A stretch of DNA of 35,707 nt from Ferruginibacter sp. (GCA_017988335.1 JAGNRZ010000009.1:1-35707), one strand, 5' to 3'; counted from the first letter of the stretch, positions 26,428 through 34,993 are shown. Notes: generated by a model from the letters alone, not told the origin. Numbers and translations: made by a program.

Positions 26428-29253
26428 CTACAAAGGTAGTTGTGGTAATAGTTTACGCAAATTGATATTTTGTAAGTCAATACTAAAGCTAATGTTCTTT
26501 ACAAATCGCTTTTCTAAAATGGTGCTTTCAAAATAATCTTTATACACTTTGCTGTATAGTAGTGGCACATATACATTCACTGTATTTTTAAATAAAGATA
26601 ATTGCAGGCCTGCATCATAAATAAATTTGCTGGTTGCTGCGTTTTTATTCCAAGCTTCGGCATAAGTACCTATATCTAAAAAAGCTTTAATAGGCAGTTT
26701 AAAAGGCAGCATGGATAGTGGATTTATCTTATCTGGTATAGTTGTTGTTAAATTAATAGCAGCTAACCAATTGTCTGTTTTCCCAATTTTATTACTTAAT
26801 AAATCTGTACGTACTTTAAAGCCACCATCCCTCATCATTATTTGTTGGGATGTAAACTTTTCAAAATCATTTCTACCTACAAAATAATTATTGTAAGTAT
26901 AATCTTCATAACCATTTGCACCAGTCATGTTTAAATGATAGCGGTCGGTTTCAAACTGTTTTGTAAATGTTTTATCGCCTAAGTAAATAAATTTACCTGC
27001 AAATAATCTTACATTTACGCCACCACCTTTTGCATAATTAAAAAAGTAATTACCTGTAAAATTTAATCGTACAAAATCTGTTGACTGTTCTGCTGTAAAA
27101 ACTCCTCTGTAAGGATACAATACTCTGTTGTTCTCAATATTTAAAACTAGTTGATTTAAATATCTTGTTGTAGTAGGATAAGCAATTGTATTTTGCATTA
27201 AAGCCGTATCATATCCAAATAATAATCCTTGCTCTTTAAATAAAAAAGTTTTCCATTGTATAAACTTAGTTACTTGACTATGTGGGTTTTTATTTGCAAA
27301 AGTATAACGTAGCCCTGGAGCTATTTTAGTAAAACGTAAATAGGTGGTGTTATTAGCACTATCCGTAAACTTGCTGCCACTAAAGCTACTTCCAGCAAGG
27401 CTTATATCTAATTTGTCACCTTTAGTATTTGTAAGGTGAGTATAGCTTAACCTAGCCAACCCATTAATTTGGTTGCTACCAGTAGCATACATAAGAGCCA
27501 CCAAAAATTGAAGTTTATTTTGCGGTAAACTATAATTATGTATCAAGCCACCAATCATAAATTTATCATAAGCATTATAACCCACAGATGGTGCTATGCC
27601 TATGTAGTTATACTTGTTAGTTTCTTTTAAACTAAAGAAAGGAACAAGTTTATTTGCTTTTTTATTATTTGTAATAACAAGATTGCCTTTATTGTTTAAT
27701 AAAGAAAATAATTCATCTAAATTTTGCCCACTTGTTTGTTCAATACTTTTTTTAAAATCTTCGGGGTAGGGATGTTTAAATTTCCATTCGTTGTAGTAAG
27801 CTTGCATACAACTATCAAATAGGGGAGTGCCTAATTTTTGTTCAACTAATGAAAGCCATTCTGCTGCTTTAGTATAGGCTATTGAATTGTAATTGGTGGT
27901 ATTAAATTTTTCGCTTGTGGTTTCAATGGGTTGATCTTTTTTGGCAGCAATTATGGTTCTCAAAACTATATCACTAATATCATCTGGTAATCTTTTTTGT
28001 AAAAACTTACTTTTTGTATCAAAATCATCAAAGCCATCTTTGCCATATACTTCTTTGTTATATCTATTGTCGTAGTAGCTATTCATACCCTCATCCATCC
28101 AAGGATGCTTTCTTTCATTACTAGCTAAAATTCCATAAAACCAATTATGCCCAATTTCATGATTAATTACATTTTGTAAGCTTTTTTCTGAACCCCCACT
28201 ACTTAAATACGTAATCGTAGGGTATTCCATTCCCCCATTCTCAGATACAACTTCCACTACACTACATACATCATAAGGATATTCTCCTAACCATTTACTC
28301 TTTGTTAGAATACTTGTTGCCATCATTGGCAAACTCTTTTCCCATATTTTCTTATTTTCTTTATAGTAATATACTTTTAGTTTTACTATTTTTTGTTTTT
28401 CACCCTCAATTTGCATTTCTTGTTTTATAAAATCTTTACTAGCAAACCATGCAAAATCATGTACATTGTTTTGTTGGTAGTGTAAAGTTTTTAAAGTAGA
28501 AGAAGATGGTGTAGCACTTATTTTTTTTACATCTTTTTTTGTAGCAATCAATTGATTTTTAATTGCTGTACTATTATCATTTCCTTCAATCAAATTGCCT
28601 GTTGCTGCTACTACATAATTTTCAGGCAATGTCAGTTGTACTTCATAATCACCAAATTCACTATAAAATTCGCCTTGGTCTAAGTAGGGTATAGGATGCC
28701 ACCCTTTTTTATCATACACTGCAGGCTTTGGATACCATTGAGTAACCTGATAATTTTGTTTGATATGCCCACCTCTTGAAAAGTTGTAAGGCAATTTTAT
28801 ATGAAAAGGAGTTTCGATTTTTACTGTAGAACTAGGTAAAATGGCAGTAGGTAAAATTACTTTTATTATGTCTTGGTGTTGAGGGTGGTCCTCTACATCA
28901 CAAGAAATTCCATTCATTTTAAAGTCAAGTCTATTTATATAACCTTTTTTATTTTCATCGCTAAAATAAAAATCGGTACTGCCGTTTTCTAATTGTTGAT
29001 CGGTAAAAGCCGTTTTATCATTTTTATAAGCATTGGACCACAAGTGAAACCAAATGAACTTTAGAGTATCGGGAGAATTGTTTGTGTAAGCAATTTTTAT
29101 ATAACCATCTAAACTATTTTCAACATCATTTAATGTTACATCAATTTTGCAATTGGCTTTTTGCTGCCAGTACAAACTTGATTGGCAATTAGCTACAGGC
29201 ATTTGCCAAAAAAATACTAGAGCAAAAAGAATAAGTGTGACACAATGTTTCAT
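26428..29253 (-). CDS. M1 family zinc metallopeptidase with C-terminal beta-barrel-like region
   Basis: 941 residues. Signal peptide about 1-23 (ends VANCQ). The M1 catalytic part covers about 35-545: the aminopeptidase exopeptidase motif equivalent is GGMEY at 340-344, the zinc site HEIGH is at 365-369, and the third ligand is Glu388 (WMDEG), exactly 18 residues after the second His. From about residue 560 the chain changes to alternating hydrophobic/polar strands with many aromatics (IGIAPSVGYNAYDKFMIGG, FLVALMYATG, ISFSIDLQNINL at the end), as in outer-membrane barrels. This suggests a surface- or outer-membrane-anchored peptidase. The sugar transferase gene lies 59 bases upstream; the FemAB-like gene follows after 3 bases. 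Confidence 0.9.
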   Translation of the reverse strand: MKHCVTLILFALVFFWQMPVANCQSSLYWQQKANCKIDVTLNDVENSLDGYIKIAYTNNSPDTLKFIWFHLWSNAYKNDKTAFTDQQLENGSTDFYFSDENKKGYINRLDFKMNGISCDVEDHPQHQDIIKVILPTAILPSSTVKIETPFHIKLPYNFSRGGHIKQNYQVTQWYPKPAVYDKKGWHPIPYLDQGEFYSEFGDYEVQLTLPENYVVAATGNLIEGNDNSTAIKNQLIATKKDVKKISATPSSSTLKTLHYQQNNVHDFAWFASKDFIKQEMQIEGEKQKIVKLKVYYYKENKKIWEKSLPMMATSILTKSKWLGEYPYDVCSVVEVVSENGGMEYPTITYLSSGGSEKSLQNVINHEIGHNWFYGILASNERKHPWMDEGMNSYYDNRYNKEVYGKDGFDDFDTKSKFLQKRLPDDISDIVLRTIIAAKKDQPIETTSEKFNTTNYNSIAYTKAAEWLSLVEQKLGTPLFDSCMQAYYNEWKFKHPYPEDFKKSIEQTSGQNLDELFSLLNNKGNLVITNNKKANKLVPFFSLKETNKYNYIGIAPSVGYNAYDKFMIGGLIHNYSLPQNKLQFLVALMYATGSNQINGLARLSYTHLTNTKGDKLDISLAGSSFSGSKFTDSANNTTYLRFTKIAPGLRYTFANKNPHSQVTKFIQWKTFLFKEQGLLFGYDTALMQNTIAYPTTTRYLNQLVLNIENNRVLYPYRGVFTAEQSTDFVRLNFTGNYFFNYAKGGGVNVRLFAGKFIYLGDKTFTKQFETDRYHLNMTGANGYEDYTYNNYFVGRNDFEKFTSQQIMMRDGGFKVRTDLLSNKIGKTDNWLAAINLTTTIPDKINPLSMLPFKLPIKAFLDIGTYAEAWNKNAATSKFIYDAGLQLSLFKNTVNVYVPLLYSKVYKDYFESTILEKRFVKNISFSIDLQNINLRKLLPQLPL

Positions 29254-29258
29254 TCACT

Positions 29259-29266
29259 CAAATTTA
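29259..29266 (-). promoter_or_regulatory. Possible -7 element (TAAATTTG) before the M1 peptidase gene
   Basis: Read on the minus strand it fits TAnnTTTG but stands only 5 bases before the start codon, so a transcript from it would be nearly leaderless. No -33 partner was seen. Confidence 0.25.
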
Positions 29267-29312
29267 AGCAAATCAATTTAATAATAGGGCTAATTATTTA
29301 TGGACTATTGTA

Positions 29313-30698
29313 CTATTTTCCCTTGCCGCCCCAAATAATTTTTATGGTGTGCAGCATAATTTTAAAATCAAGAAGTAATGAAATGTTTTCAATGTAAATT
29401 AAATCGTACCGTAAACGTTCTATCATTTCTGGTACTGAAGATGCATAACCAAATTTTACCATCCCCCAACTACTTAAGCCTGGCCTTACTTTAAACAAAA
29501 ATTTATATTCAGGGTGCTGTTTAATAATTTCATCAATATAAAATTGTCTTTCGGGTCTTGGTCCTACAAGGCTCATTTCTCCTTTTAAAATATTTAGTAA
29601 TTGTGGCAATTCGTCAAAGCGCCATTTACGCATTACTTTGCCCCAGCTTGTTATTCTTTCATCATCATCACTACTTAATTGTGGCCCCATTTTTTCAGCA
29701 TCAGTTACCATGCTTCTAAATTTATACATAGTAAAAGGCTTGCTTTTATACCCTATTCTTTGTTGTAAATAAAATATACTTCCAGAAGATGATAGCCTTA
29801 CCCTTACAGCAATATATATTAGCAATGGTAATAAAAGAATGGTAGCTGCAATTACAACTGAAACATCTATTAAACGTTTAATATTTTGTTGCCAACTTGG
29901 AAGCAGTCCTGTGTGTAAATCAATTAGAGGGATGCCTAAAACATTACTTGTTTGCACTGCTCCTGTTAATATATCTACTCTATCTGGTGTTATTTTAATA
30001 TTTACATTTTGATCACTTAATTGTTGTAGTATTTTCTCTAGTAATATCCGTTCTGTTTTTTCGATAGACACAATTACTTCTTCAATTTTATTTTTTTCAA
30101 TTATTGAAGTTAAATCATCAAAGCGTCCTAAATCTTTTAAGTAAGAAGATTGATTGCCATTTGTATTAATATACCCACATATATTATAACCTTGCCCTTC
30201 TCTATTAGCTGCTATATTTTTGCATAATTTTTCTGCTTCAGTAGTATTTCCAATGATGATGGTATTAAAGAAAACAGTTTTGTTTTCTAATTGCTTTTTA
30301 GCCTTATTTAAAACAATAAGTCTAAATAAAAAAGTTATAATAAAGTGAATTGAAAAGAGAGCTAAAAATTCTTTATAATAAATTGAATTGTCGCTAATAG
30401 CATCATATAATAAAAAGAAGAATAAAATAAAAAGAGAGCCGGTAAAAGTTTCTATTGCAGTTTGAAAAAATTCAACCAATCTTGATTTTTTATAAACAGA
30501 AGTATAAGCACCAGCCAATGTATATAAGCACACCCAAGCAGTAGGAAATATTGCTAAACCTAAATAAAATTTGAGCCCTACACTATATAGTTCAGATAAA
30601 ATATATTTTCTTGTAAAATAAAACAGCACCCAACTTATAATAGCTGCAATGGTATCAGCTAAAATGTACCATCTAATATGTATTCTGGGTTGTGTCAC
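29313..30698 (-). CDS. Polyprenyl-phosphate sugar-1-phosphate transferase (WcaJ/WbaP type)
   Basis: 461 residues, GTG start (no ATG before the upstream in-frame stop). Four N-terminal membrane helices (about 10-29, 44-65, 85-101, 110-131), a Rossmann-like CoA-binding-type domain (about 145-235), a fifth membrane segment (about 276-298) and the C-terminal catalytic domain. That domain has KRLIDV at the start, QQRIGYKSKPFTMYKFRSM, the catalytic Asp-Glu in RFDELPQLLN (Asp362, Glu363) and SLVGPRPER. The family transfers a hexose-1-phosphate from UDP-sugar to undecaprenyl phosphate, the first step of exopolysaccharide or O-antigen synthesis. It lies 18 bases after the oxidoreductase gene, in one operon. 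Confidence 0.93.
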   Translation of the reverse strand: MTQPRIHIRWYILADTIAAIISWVLFYFTRKYILSELYSVGLKFYLGLAIFPTAWVCLYTLAGAYTSVYKKSRLVEFFQTAIETFTGSLFILFFFLLYDAISDNSIYYKEFLALFSIHFIITFLFRLIVLNKAKKQLENKTVFFNTIIIGNTTEAEKLCKNIAANREGQGYNICGYINTNGNQSSYLKDLGRFDDLTSIIEKNKIEEVIVSIEKTERILLEKILQQLSDQNVNIKITPDRVDILTGAVQTSNVLGIPLIDLHTGLLPSWQQNIKRLIDVSVVIAATILLLPLLIYIAVRVRLSSSGSIFYLQQRIGYKSKPFTMYKFRSMVTDAEKMGPQLSSDDDERITSWGKVMRKWRFDELPQLLNILKGEMSLVGPRPERQFYIDEIIKQHPEYKFLFKVRPGLSSWGMVKFGYASSVPEMIERLRYDLIYIENISLLLDFKIMLHTIKIIWGGKGK

Positions 30699-30716
30699 GA
30701 TAGGGTTAATAAGAAA

Positions 30717-31688
30717 TTATGAGTTTGTTTTTTTATTAATTTTCTCCAAAATTTGATGAGCCACTTCCATAGCTCTAAATCCATCCACTACTGTAACTGG
30801 AGTCTCTAAATTATTTACAATTGCATCTCTAAATTCTTCCAACTCCATTTTAATTGCATTTACATCTTGTATTTGCGGATTAATTACGGCAATCGACTTT
30901 TTACCATTATTTGTTTCTATATCAAATGTAAAAGCGTTTTTATCTTCATTGGTATTTAATTTAATTACCTCAGTTTTCTTTTCTAAAAAATCAATACCTA
31001 TGTAAGCATCTTTTTGAAACAACCTAATCTTTCTCATCTTTTTCATACTAATACGGCTACTAGTTAAGTTAGCCACACAGCCATTGTCAAATTCAATACG
31101 TACATTGGCAATATCTGGCGTATCACTCATTACCGCTACACCATTTGCACTAATATAATTTACATTACTTTTTACTAAACTTAAAATAATATCAATATCA
31201 TGTATCATTAAATCCAATATCACACTCACATCTGTTCCTCTAGGATTAAATTGTGCAAGCCTATGCACCTCAATAAACATAGGTTGTAAGTGCATATTTT
31301 TCAAAGCTAAAAATGCAGGGTTAAATCTTTCTACATGCCCTACTTGAAATTTTATATTTGCTTCTTTTGCTAATTTTACCAATGCTTTAGCTTCTTCCAT
31401 TGTGTTGGCCAAAGGTTTTTCTACAAAAACATGTTTGCCTTTTTTTATTGCGGCTTCACAAAGTTCAAAATGAAATGTTGTAGGAGCTACAATATCCACA
31501 GCATCGCAGGAGTCAAGTAATTCATCTGTAGTAGTAAAACGAGAGATGCCATATTTTTCTACCACTGTAGCAGCATTTGCATCGTCGGTATCACAAAAGC
31601 CTACTAATTGCACATCTTCTATAACTGCCCAATTATTTAAATGAAATTTTCCTAAATGTCCTGCACCTATAACACCAATTTTTAGCAT
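30717..31688 (-). CDS. Gfo/Idh/MocA family NAD(P)-dependent oxidoreductase
   Basis: 323 residues from the ATG at 31688. A longer frame starting at 31778 would add 30 residues encoded by a palindromic repeat and is rejected. N-terminal Rossmann fold with KIGVIGAGHLGKFHLNNW; the EKP motif (HVFVEKPLA) near residue 90 holds the catalytic Lys; and MIHDIDIILSLV provides the conserved His/Asp region. The C-terminal alpha/beta domain is complete. Family members oxidise or reduce sugars, often UDP-sugars such as UDP-GlcNAcA in surface-polysaccharide pathways; placement before a sugar-phosphate transferase gene agrees with that, but the substrate is not determined. Confidence 0.88.
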   Translation of the reverse strand: MLKIGVIGAGHLGKFHLNNWAVIEDVQLVGFCDTDDANAATVVEKYGISRFTTTDELLDSCDAVDIVAPTTFHFELCEAAIKKGKHVFVEKPLANTMEEAKALVKLAKEANIKFQVGHVERFNPAFLALKNMHLQPMFIEVHRLAQFNPRGTDVSVILDLMIHDIDIILSLVKSNVNYISANGVAVMSDTPDIANVRIEFDNGCVANLTSSRISMKKMRKIRLFQKDAYIGIDFLEKKTEVIKLNTNEDKNAFTFDIETNNGKKSIAVINPQIQDVNAIKMELEEFRDAIVNNLETPVTVVDGFRAMEVAHQILEKINKKTNS

Positions 31689-31745
31689 ATAATTTTTATG
31701 TTCTATTATTTTTTGTAGCGGAACTGATGTACTTTCCTCAACTTC

Positions 31746-31767
31746 ACCTGCCTGCCGGCAGGCAGGT
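31746..31767. repeat. 22-bp perfect palindrome (ACCTGCC/GGCAGGT type)
   Basis: Both arms are ACCTGCCTGCC and its complement. It lies upstream of the oxidoreductase gene and encodes the PACRQAG-type peptide in the rejected longer frame. A related 16-bp palindrome is at 34041-34056. Confidence 0.85.
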
Positions 31768-31904
31768 TGGCGTCGCACTCTTGTACAGTATATCTTTATT
31801 CAGCCTTTCCAATTCATATCTTTCCAATTAATAGCAAACTATGGCTTCCAAATAAAGTCCACCACAAACAACGTAATTAACTCTTTAAGGAATTAAATTG
31901 GTAT

Positions 31905-31929
31905 AAAGCCCCTTTAGGGGTTTGGGGTT
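31905..31929 (+). repeat. 25-bp palindromic repeat, copy 2, across the accA stop codon
   Basis: Identical to 24847-24871 in the same orientation. On the minus strand it supplies the last codons (Thr-Pro-Asn-Pro) and the stop TAA of accA at 31914-31916. Confidence 0.85.
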
Positions 31930-32894
31930 TCTTCCCAAAAACCCATCTTCCCAAATTTTTCAATACGTTGTTCCACTCTTTTATTTGCATCTATTTTTTT
32001 TAATTCTTGTATTACAGGTAGTAAATATTCTTTTAAAATATTGGCAGCCTCGTTATAATCCCAATGAGCTCCACCCAATGGTTCAGGTATTACACCATCA
32101 ACTAGCCCAAATTTTAGCATGTCTTCGCCAGTAAGTTTTAACTGTTCGGCAGCTATTTCCTTTTTATCCCATGTACGCCACAAAATACTGCTACAACTTT
32201 CAGGCGATATTACAGTGTACCATGTATTTTGCAACATAAAAACTCTATCGCCAACACCTATACCCAAAGCTCCACCGCTTGCTCCTTCGCCTATTATTAC
32301 ACAAATAACGGGTACTTTTAATCGTATCATCTCAAAAATATTTCTAGCTATTGCTTCTCCTTGTCCTCTTTCTTCAGCCTCAAGCCCAGGATATGCACCT
32401 GGTGTATCAATTAATGTGATAATGGGCTTATTAAATTTTTCTGCCAATCTCATTAATCTCAGTGCCTTTCTATATCCCTCTGGGTTTGCCATTCCAAAAT
32501 TTCTTAATTGACGCATTTTGGTATTTATTCCTTTTTGTTGTCCAATAATCATCACAGTTTCATCACCTAATTTTGCAAATCCGCCTACCATAGCTTTGTC
32601 ATCCTTTACATTTCTATCGCCATGTAGTTCTATAAAATCAGTACACATTTTGTCTATATACTTAAGTGTATAAGGTCTATCTGGGTGGCGGCTAAGTTGC
32701 ACTTTTTGCCACGGCGATAAATTAGTTGTTAGATTTTTTTTTGTTTCCAAAATTCTTTCTTCAAGCATAGTTATTGTGCCACTTACATCAATTTTACTTT
32801 TTTCGGAACTAGCTTTTTGAACTTCAATTTGGTCGTATAAATCCTTAATGGGCTTCTCAAAATCTAAAAATTGTCTATTTTTTAATTCAGGCAT
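31914..32894 (-). CDS. accA: Acetyl-CoA carboxylase carboxyltransferase subunit alpha
   Basis: 326 residues, normal length. With AccD it forms the carboxyltransferase that moves CO2 from biotin to acetyl-CoA, giving malonyl-CoA for fatty-acid synthesis. N-terminal [17 protein letters not shown] and the coiled region ([12 protein letters not shown]), then [19 protein letters not shown], the crotonase-like core with [44 protein letters not shown] and the oxyanion-hole segment [16 protein letters not shown]. The C-terminal end (EETPNP and stop) is encoded by a dispersed palindromic repeat. First gene of the minus-strand cluster; 225 bases separate it from the oxidoreductase gene, so a break in transcription there is possible. 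Confidence 0.97.
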   Translation of the reverse strand: MPELKNRQFLDFEKPIKDLYDQIEVQKASSEKSKIDVSGTITMLEERILETKKNLTTNLSPWQKVQLSRHPDRPYTLKYIDKMCTDFIELHGDRNVKDDKAMVGGFAKLGDETVMIIGQQKGINTKMRQLRNFGMANPEGYRKALRLMRLAEKFNKPIITLIDTPGAYPGLEAEERGQGEAIARNIFEMIRLKVPVICVIIGEGASGGALGIGVGDRVFMLQNTWYTVISPESCSSILWRTWDKKEIAAEQLKLTGEDMLKFGLVDGVIPEPLGGAHWDYNEAANILKEYLLPVIQELKKIDANKRVEQRIEKFGKMGFWEETPNP

Positions 32895-32956
32895 GTTAAT
32901 ACTGGTTGATTATTATGTAAATGTAAAAATACTAAAATGATATTTTTAATAAAAGT

Positions 32957-32988
32957 TTTGGTACAAAATAGGGGATAACCTATATTTG
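32957..32988 (+). promoter_or_regulatory. Consensus Bacteroidota promoter for tRNA-Asp
   Basis: TTTG at 32957-32960, 20-base spacer, TATATTTG at 32981-32988: both elements and the spacing fit the sigma-70-like Bacteroidota consensus. It stands 61 bases before the tRNA. Confidence 0.85.
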
Positions 32989-33049
32989 CACTCCCAAATT
33001 TTAAGGAATTAAGTGAAAGCTTAATTTAAAACTCAGAGCTAGGGTTGTT

Positions 33050-33123
33050 GGATCGGTAGTTCAGTTGGTTAGAATGCCGCCCTGTCACGGCGGAGGTCGC
33101 GGGTTCGAGTCCCGTCCGGTCCG
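33050..33123 (+). tRNA. tRNA-Asp (anticodon GTC)
   Basis: 74 bases folding as a full cloverleaf: acceptor stem 7 bp with one G-U, D-arm GTTC/GAAT, anticodon stem CCGCC/GGCGG around loop CTGTCAC (GTC at its centre), 5-base variable loop, T-arm GCGGG/CCCGT with loop TTCGAGT, discriminator G. CCA is not encoded. Confidence 0.98.
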
Positions 33124-33130
33124 CTAAAAG

Positions 33131-33154
33131 CCCTCAACATTGTTGAGGGTTTTT
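33131..33154 (+). terminator. Rho-independent terminator after tRNA-Asp
   Basis: An 8-bp stem (33131-33138 with 33142-33149), 3-base loop and TTTTT. It follows the tRNA by 7 bases, giving a complete one-gene unit. Confidence 0.88.
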
Positions 33155-33227
33155 ATATTCTACATTTTTATTTAGCCTTTCTAATTATTTTCATTTTTTT
33201 GTTGCATATTTAATTATTCTAAGGGTT

Positions 33228-33881
33228 ATGAGTAAAATACTAACATTATTTAAAAAAGATGTGCTGCTTGAATTTAGGCAGCAACATACTTTTTATGGTA
33301 TTTTATTATATATAGCTTCGACCATATTTGTACTGTATTTAAGTATTGAAAACCCCGATTTAAATGTATGGAACGGTTTGTTTTGGGTTATACAATTATT
33401 TATTTGTGTAAATGCTGTGGCCAAAAGCTTTTTGCAAGAGAGTAAAGGGAGGATGCTTTATTTTTATTCTATAGTATCTCCTATACAGTTTATTATTGCC
33501 AAAATTTTATACAACGTTTTAATAATGATGGTAATGAGTGTACTTAGCTTATTACTGTTTTCTATTTTTTTAGGTAACCCTGTAAATAATATGGCAAAGT
33601 TTGCTGGTATTGTTTTACTGGGAGGTGCTAGTATTAGCATGGTATTTAGCATAATGAGTGCTATTGCGGCTAAGGCACAACAAAACGCAGCTTTAATTGC
33701 AATTTTAGGGTTTCCTGTTATTTTGCCGTTGTTATTATTGTTAATGCGACTTAGCAAAACTGCTTTTAACGAGGTTTTTAAAGATGGAGCTGTTTTTGAA
33801 TTAGTAGGTTTAATTACTGGTTTAGATGCTTTGATAATTGTATTAGCTATTATTTTGTTTCCTTACTTGTGGAAGGATTAA
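33228..33881 (+). CDS. ccmB: Haem exporter/cytochrome c biogenesis protein CcmB
   Basis: 217 residues with six hydrophobic segments. It begins with the family pattern ILTLFKKDVLLEFRQQHTFYG and shows GLFWVIQLFICVNAVAKSFLQE, the 'QES-x-G' segment typical of CcmB. Near the C-terminus is AAKAQQNAALIAILGFPVILP, matching CcmB's 'r-x-nAll-x-ilmlPl-iP' region. CcmB is the membrane subunit of the CcmAB complex, which with CcmC and CcmD loads haem onto CcmE for cytochrome c maturation. No ccmA was found in the window. The ccmC gene follows after a 413-base repeat-rich gap. Confidence 0.9.
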   Translation: MSKILTLFKKDVLLEFRQQHTFYGILLYIASTIFVLYLSIENPDLNVWNGLFWVIQLFICVNAVAKSFLQESKGRMLYFYSIVSPIQFIIAKILYNVLIMMVMSVLSLLLFSIFLGNPVNNMAKFAGIVLLGGASISMVFSIMSAIAAKAQQNAALIAILGFPVILPLLLLLMRLSKTAFNEVFKDGAVFELVGLITGLDALIIVLAIILFPYLWKD

Positions 33882-33920
33882 ATTATTGCCACAGATTAGT
33901 TATGATGTTTTGCCCGCCGA

Positions 33921-33944
33921 TACTTCGACAGGCTCAGTACGCTG
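33921..33944 (+). repeat. Dispersed repeat-like segment with CTTCGACAGGCTCAG
   Basis: Contains the string TTCGACAGGCTCAG, which I know as part of common dispersed repeats in Bacteroidota and other bacteria. No second copy is in this window, so the assignment rests on memory. Confidence 0.35.
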
Positions 33945-34033
33945 ATATCGCTGACTTATTTTATTTTGCCACAGAAACACGGAATCACAGAAATATTTGC
34001 TACTAATTAATTTCACCGCAGAGTTGGAGGAGT

Positions 34034-34062
34034 GTAAAGACCTGCCTGCAGGCAGGGTTTAC
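34034..34062. repeat. Palindromic repeat of the CCTGCCTG family
   Basis: A perfect 16-bp palindrome at 34041-34056 (CCTGCCTG and complement), extended by outer arms GTAAA (34034-34038) and TTTAC (34058-34062). Related to the palindrome at 31746-31767. Confidence 0.75.
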
Positions 34063-34120
34063 GCAGAAGTGCAGACTACCGTAGTTTTAAAAACTACGGT
34101 AGTCTTAGTTGCACTCTGTG
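34062..34120. repeat. Long hairpin in the ccmB-ccmC gap
   Basis: Inner stem of 16 bp (34073-34088 with 34090-34105) around a single A. Outer arms (34062-34073 and 34110-34120) pair with one bulge and one G-U. It lacks a clear T-tract, so it is not called a terminator. Confidence 0.75.
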
Positions 34121-34163
34121 GTTAAAATAACAAAAAGGTCTTTAATGATGCTATTATGTATGC

Positions 34164-34184
34164 CGTACAAGTGAGTGACACAAC
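34164..34184 (+). repeat. 21-bp dispersed repeat, copy 2 (upstream of ccmC)
   Basis: Identical to 12819-12839 in the rpoB-rpoC spacer. Confidence 0.75.
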
Positions 34185-34261
34185 ACTGATGCTATAAAAA
34201 ACTGCCGTTGGTAAACTAATTAATTAACAAAAACAGCTTCTTCTATTTAACGGTAAGTTCC

Positions 34262-34269
34262 TATCTTTG
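34262..34269 (+). promoter_or_regulatory. -7 promoter element (TATCTTTG) before ccmC
   Basis: Exact TAnnTTTG match, 25 bases before the GTG start at 34295. A clear -33 TTTG was not seen. It suggests that ccmC is transcribed independently of ccmB. Confidence 0.5.
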
Positions 34270-34294
34270 CTGCCTCAACTTTTATACTCTTTTT

Positions 34295-34993
34295 GTGCCA
34301 AAAAACTGGTGGAAAATATTATCGGTTCTATTATTAATCTACACTGTAGTGGGTGGTTTTTTGATGGATGTTCCCAAACTTTTTATACTTAACGAAAGCA
34401 TACGTAACCTTTATTTTCATGTGTGTATGTGGTTTGCCATGATGATTTTATTTGGCGTAAGTGTGTGGTATAGCATAAAATATTTAAGAGGGTTTAATTT
34501 GCGTAACGATATATATGCTGTAAACTTTGCGGCTATGGGTAGTTTTTTAGGCATATTGGGTTATGCTACAGGCACTATTTGGGCAAATTATACTTGGGTA
34601 ACCGATCAAAACCAAAGCCTAGGCAGTATTTTAAAAGAACCAAAGCTTATTGGTGCCGCCATTGCCTTATTAATTTATGGAGCATACTTTGTATTAAGAG
34701 GTTCGTTTACGGATATGGATAAAAGAGCTAGAATAAGTGCTGTATATAATATTTTTGCTTTTGCTATGCTGTTTCCTAGCATTTGGATAATACCCCGTTT
34801 GGTAGGTAGTTTGCACCCTGGAGCACCGGGTAGCGATAGCGGAAACCCTGCTTTAAATTTTAAAGATATTGATAGTAGATTGCGTATTGTTTTTTACCCT
34901 GCTGTTATTGGATGGACGTTGCTTGGGGTGTGGATTGCAATTTTACGTATTAGAATACAATTGTTAAACGATAAAACATTATTAAGTGAATAA
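34295..34993 (+). CDS. ccmC: Cytochrome c biogenesis protein CcmC/CcsA family (haem handling)
   Basis: 232 residues, GTG start, six hydrophobic segments. It begins NWWKILSVLLLIYTVVGGF, typical of Bacteroidota CcmC. Conserved His42 (YFHVCMWF) and His174 (GSLHPGAPGSDSG) stand where the haem-ligand histidines of CcmC lie. Between them is GTIWANYTWVTDQ and then EPKLIGAAIALLIY; the usual tryptophan-rich WG-x-W-W-x-WD haem-binding motif is only partly present, with a TW but not the WW pair. CcmC presents haem to CcmE with CcmB and CcmD. ccmD overlaps its 3' end by 8 bases. The gene has its own promoter element at 34262. Confidence 0.87.
   Translation: MPKNWWKILSVLLLIYTVVGGFLMDVPKLFILNESIRNLYFHVCMWFAMMILFGVSVWYSIKYLRGFNLRNDIYAVNFAAMGSFLGILGYATGTIWANYTWVTDQNQSLGSILKEPKLIGAAIALLIYGAYFVLRGSFTDMDKRARISAVYNIFAFAMLFPSIWIIPRLVGSLHPGAPGSDSGNPALNFKDIDSRLRIVFYPAVIGWTLLGVWIAILRIRIQLLNDKTLLSE

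Larger units (their letters stand above)
33882..34294. other. 413-base ccmB-ccmC intergenic repeat mosaic
   Basis: Holds, in order, the CTTCGACAGGCTCAG segment (33921), a CCACAGA/ACACGG stretch (33969-33992), a CCTGCC palindrome (34041), a long hairpin (34062-34120), the second copy of the 21-bp repeat (34164) and a promoter element (34262). No gene was found in it. Confidence 0.7.

Noticed and set aside
31689-31778. N-terminal extension of the oxidoreductase ORF with a PACRQAG peptide
   Set aside because: The extension is encoded by the ACCTGCC palindrome, and the protein's natural start (LKIGVIGAGHLG) has its own ATG at 31688.
33921-34120. CRISPR-like array among the intergenic repeats
   Set aside because: The elements differ from each other, have no regular spacing and are mostly palindromes. 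No cas genes are present.
34062-34120. Terminator between ccmB and ccmC
   Set aside because: The hairpin is strong but no T-run follows on either strand; it resembles a repetitive element more than a terminator.
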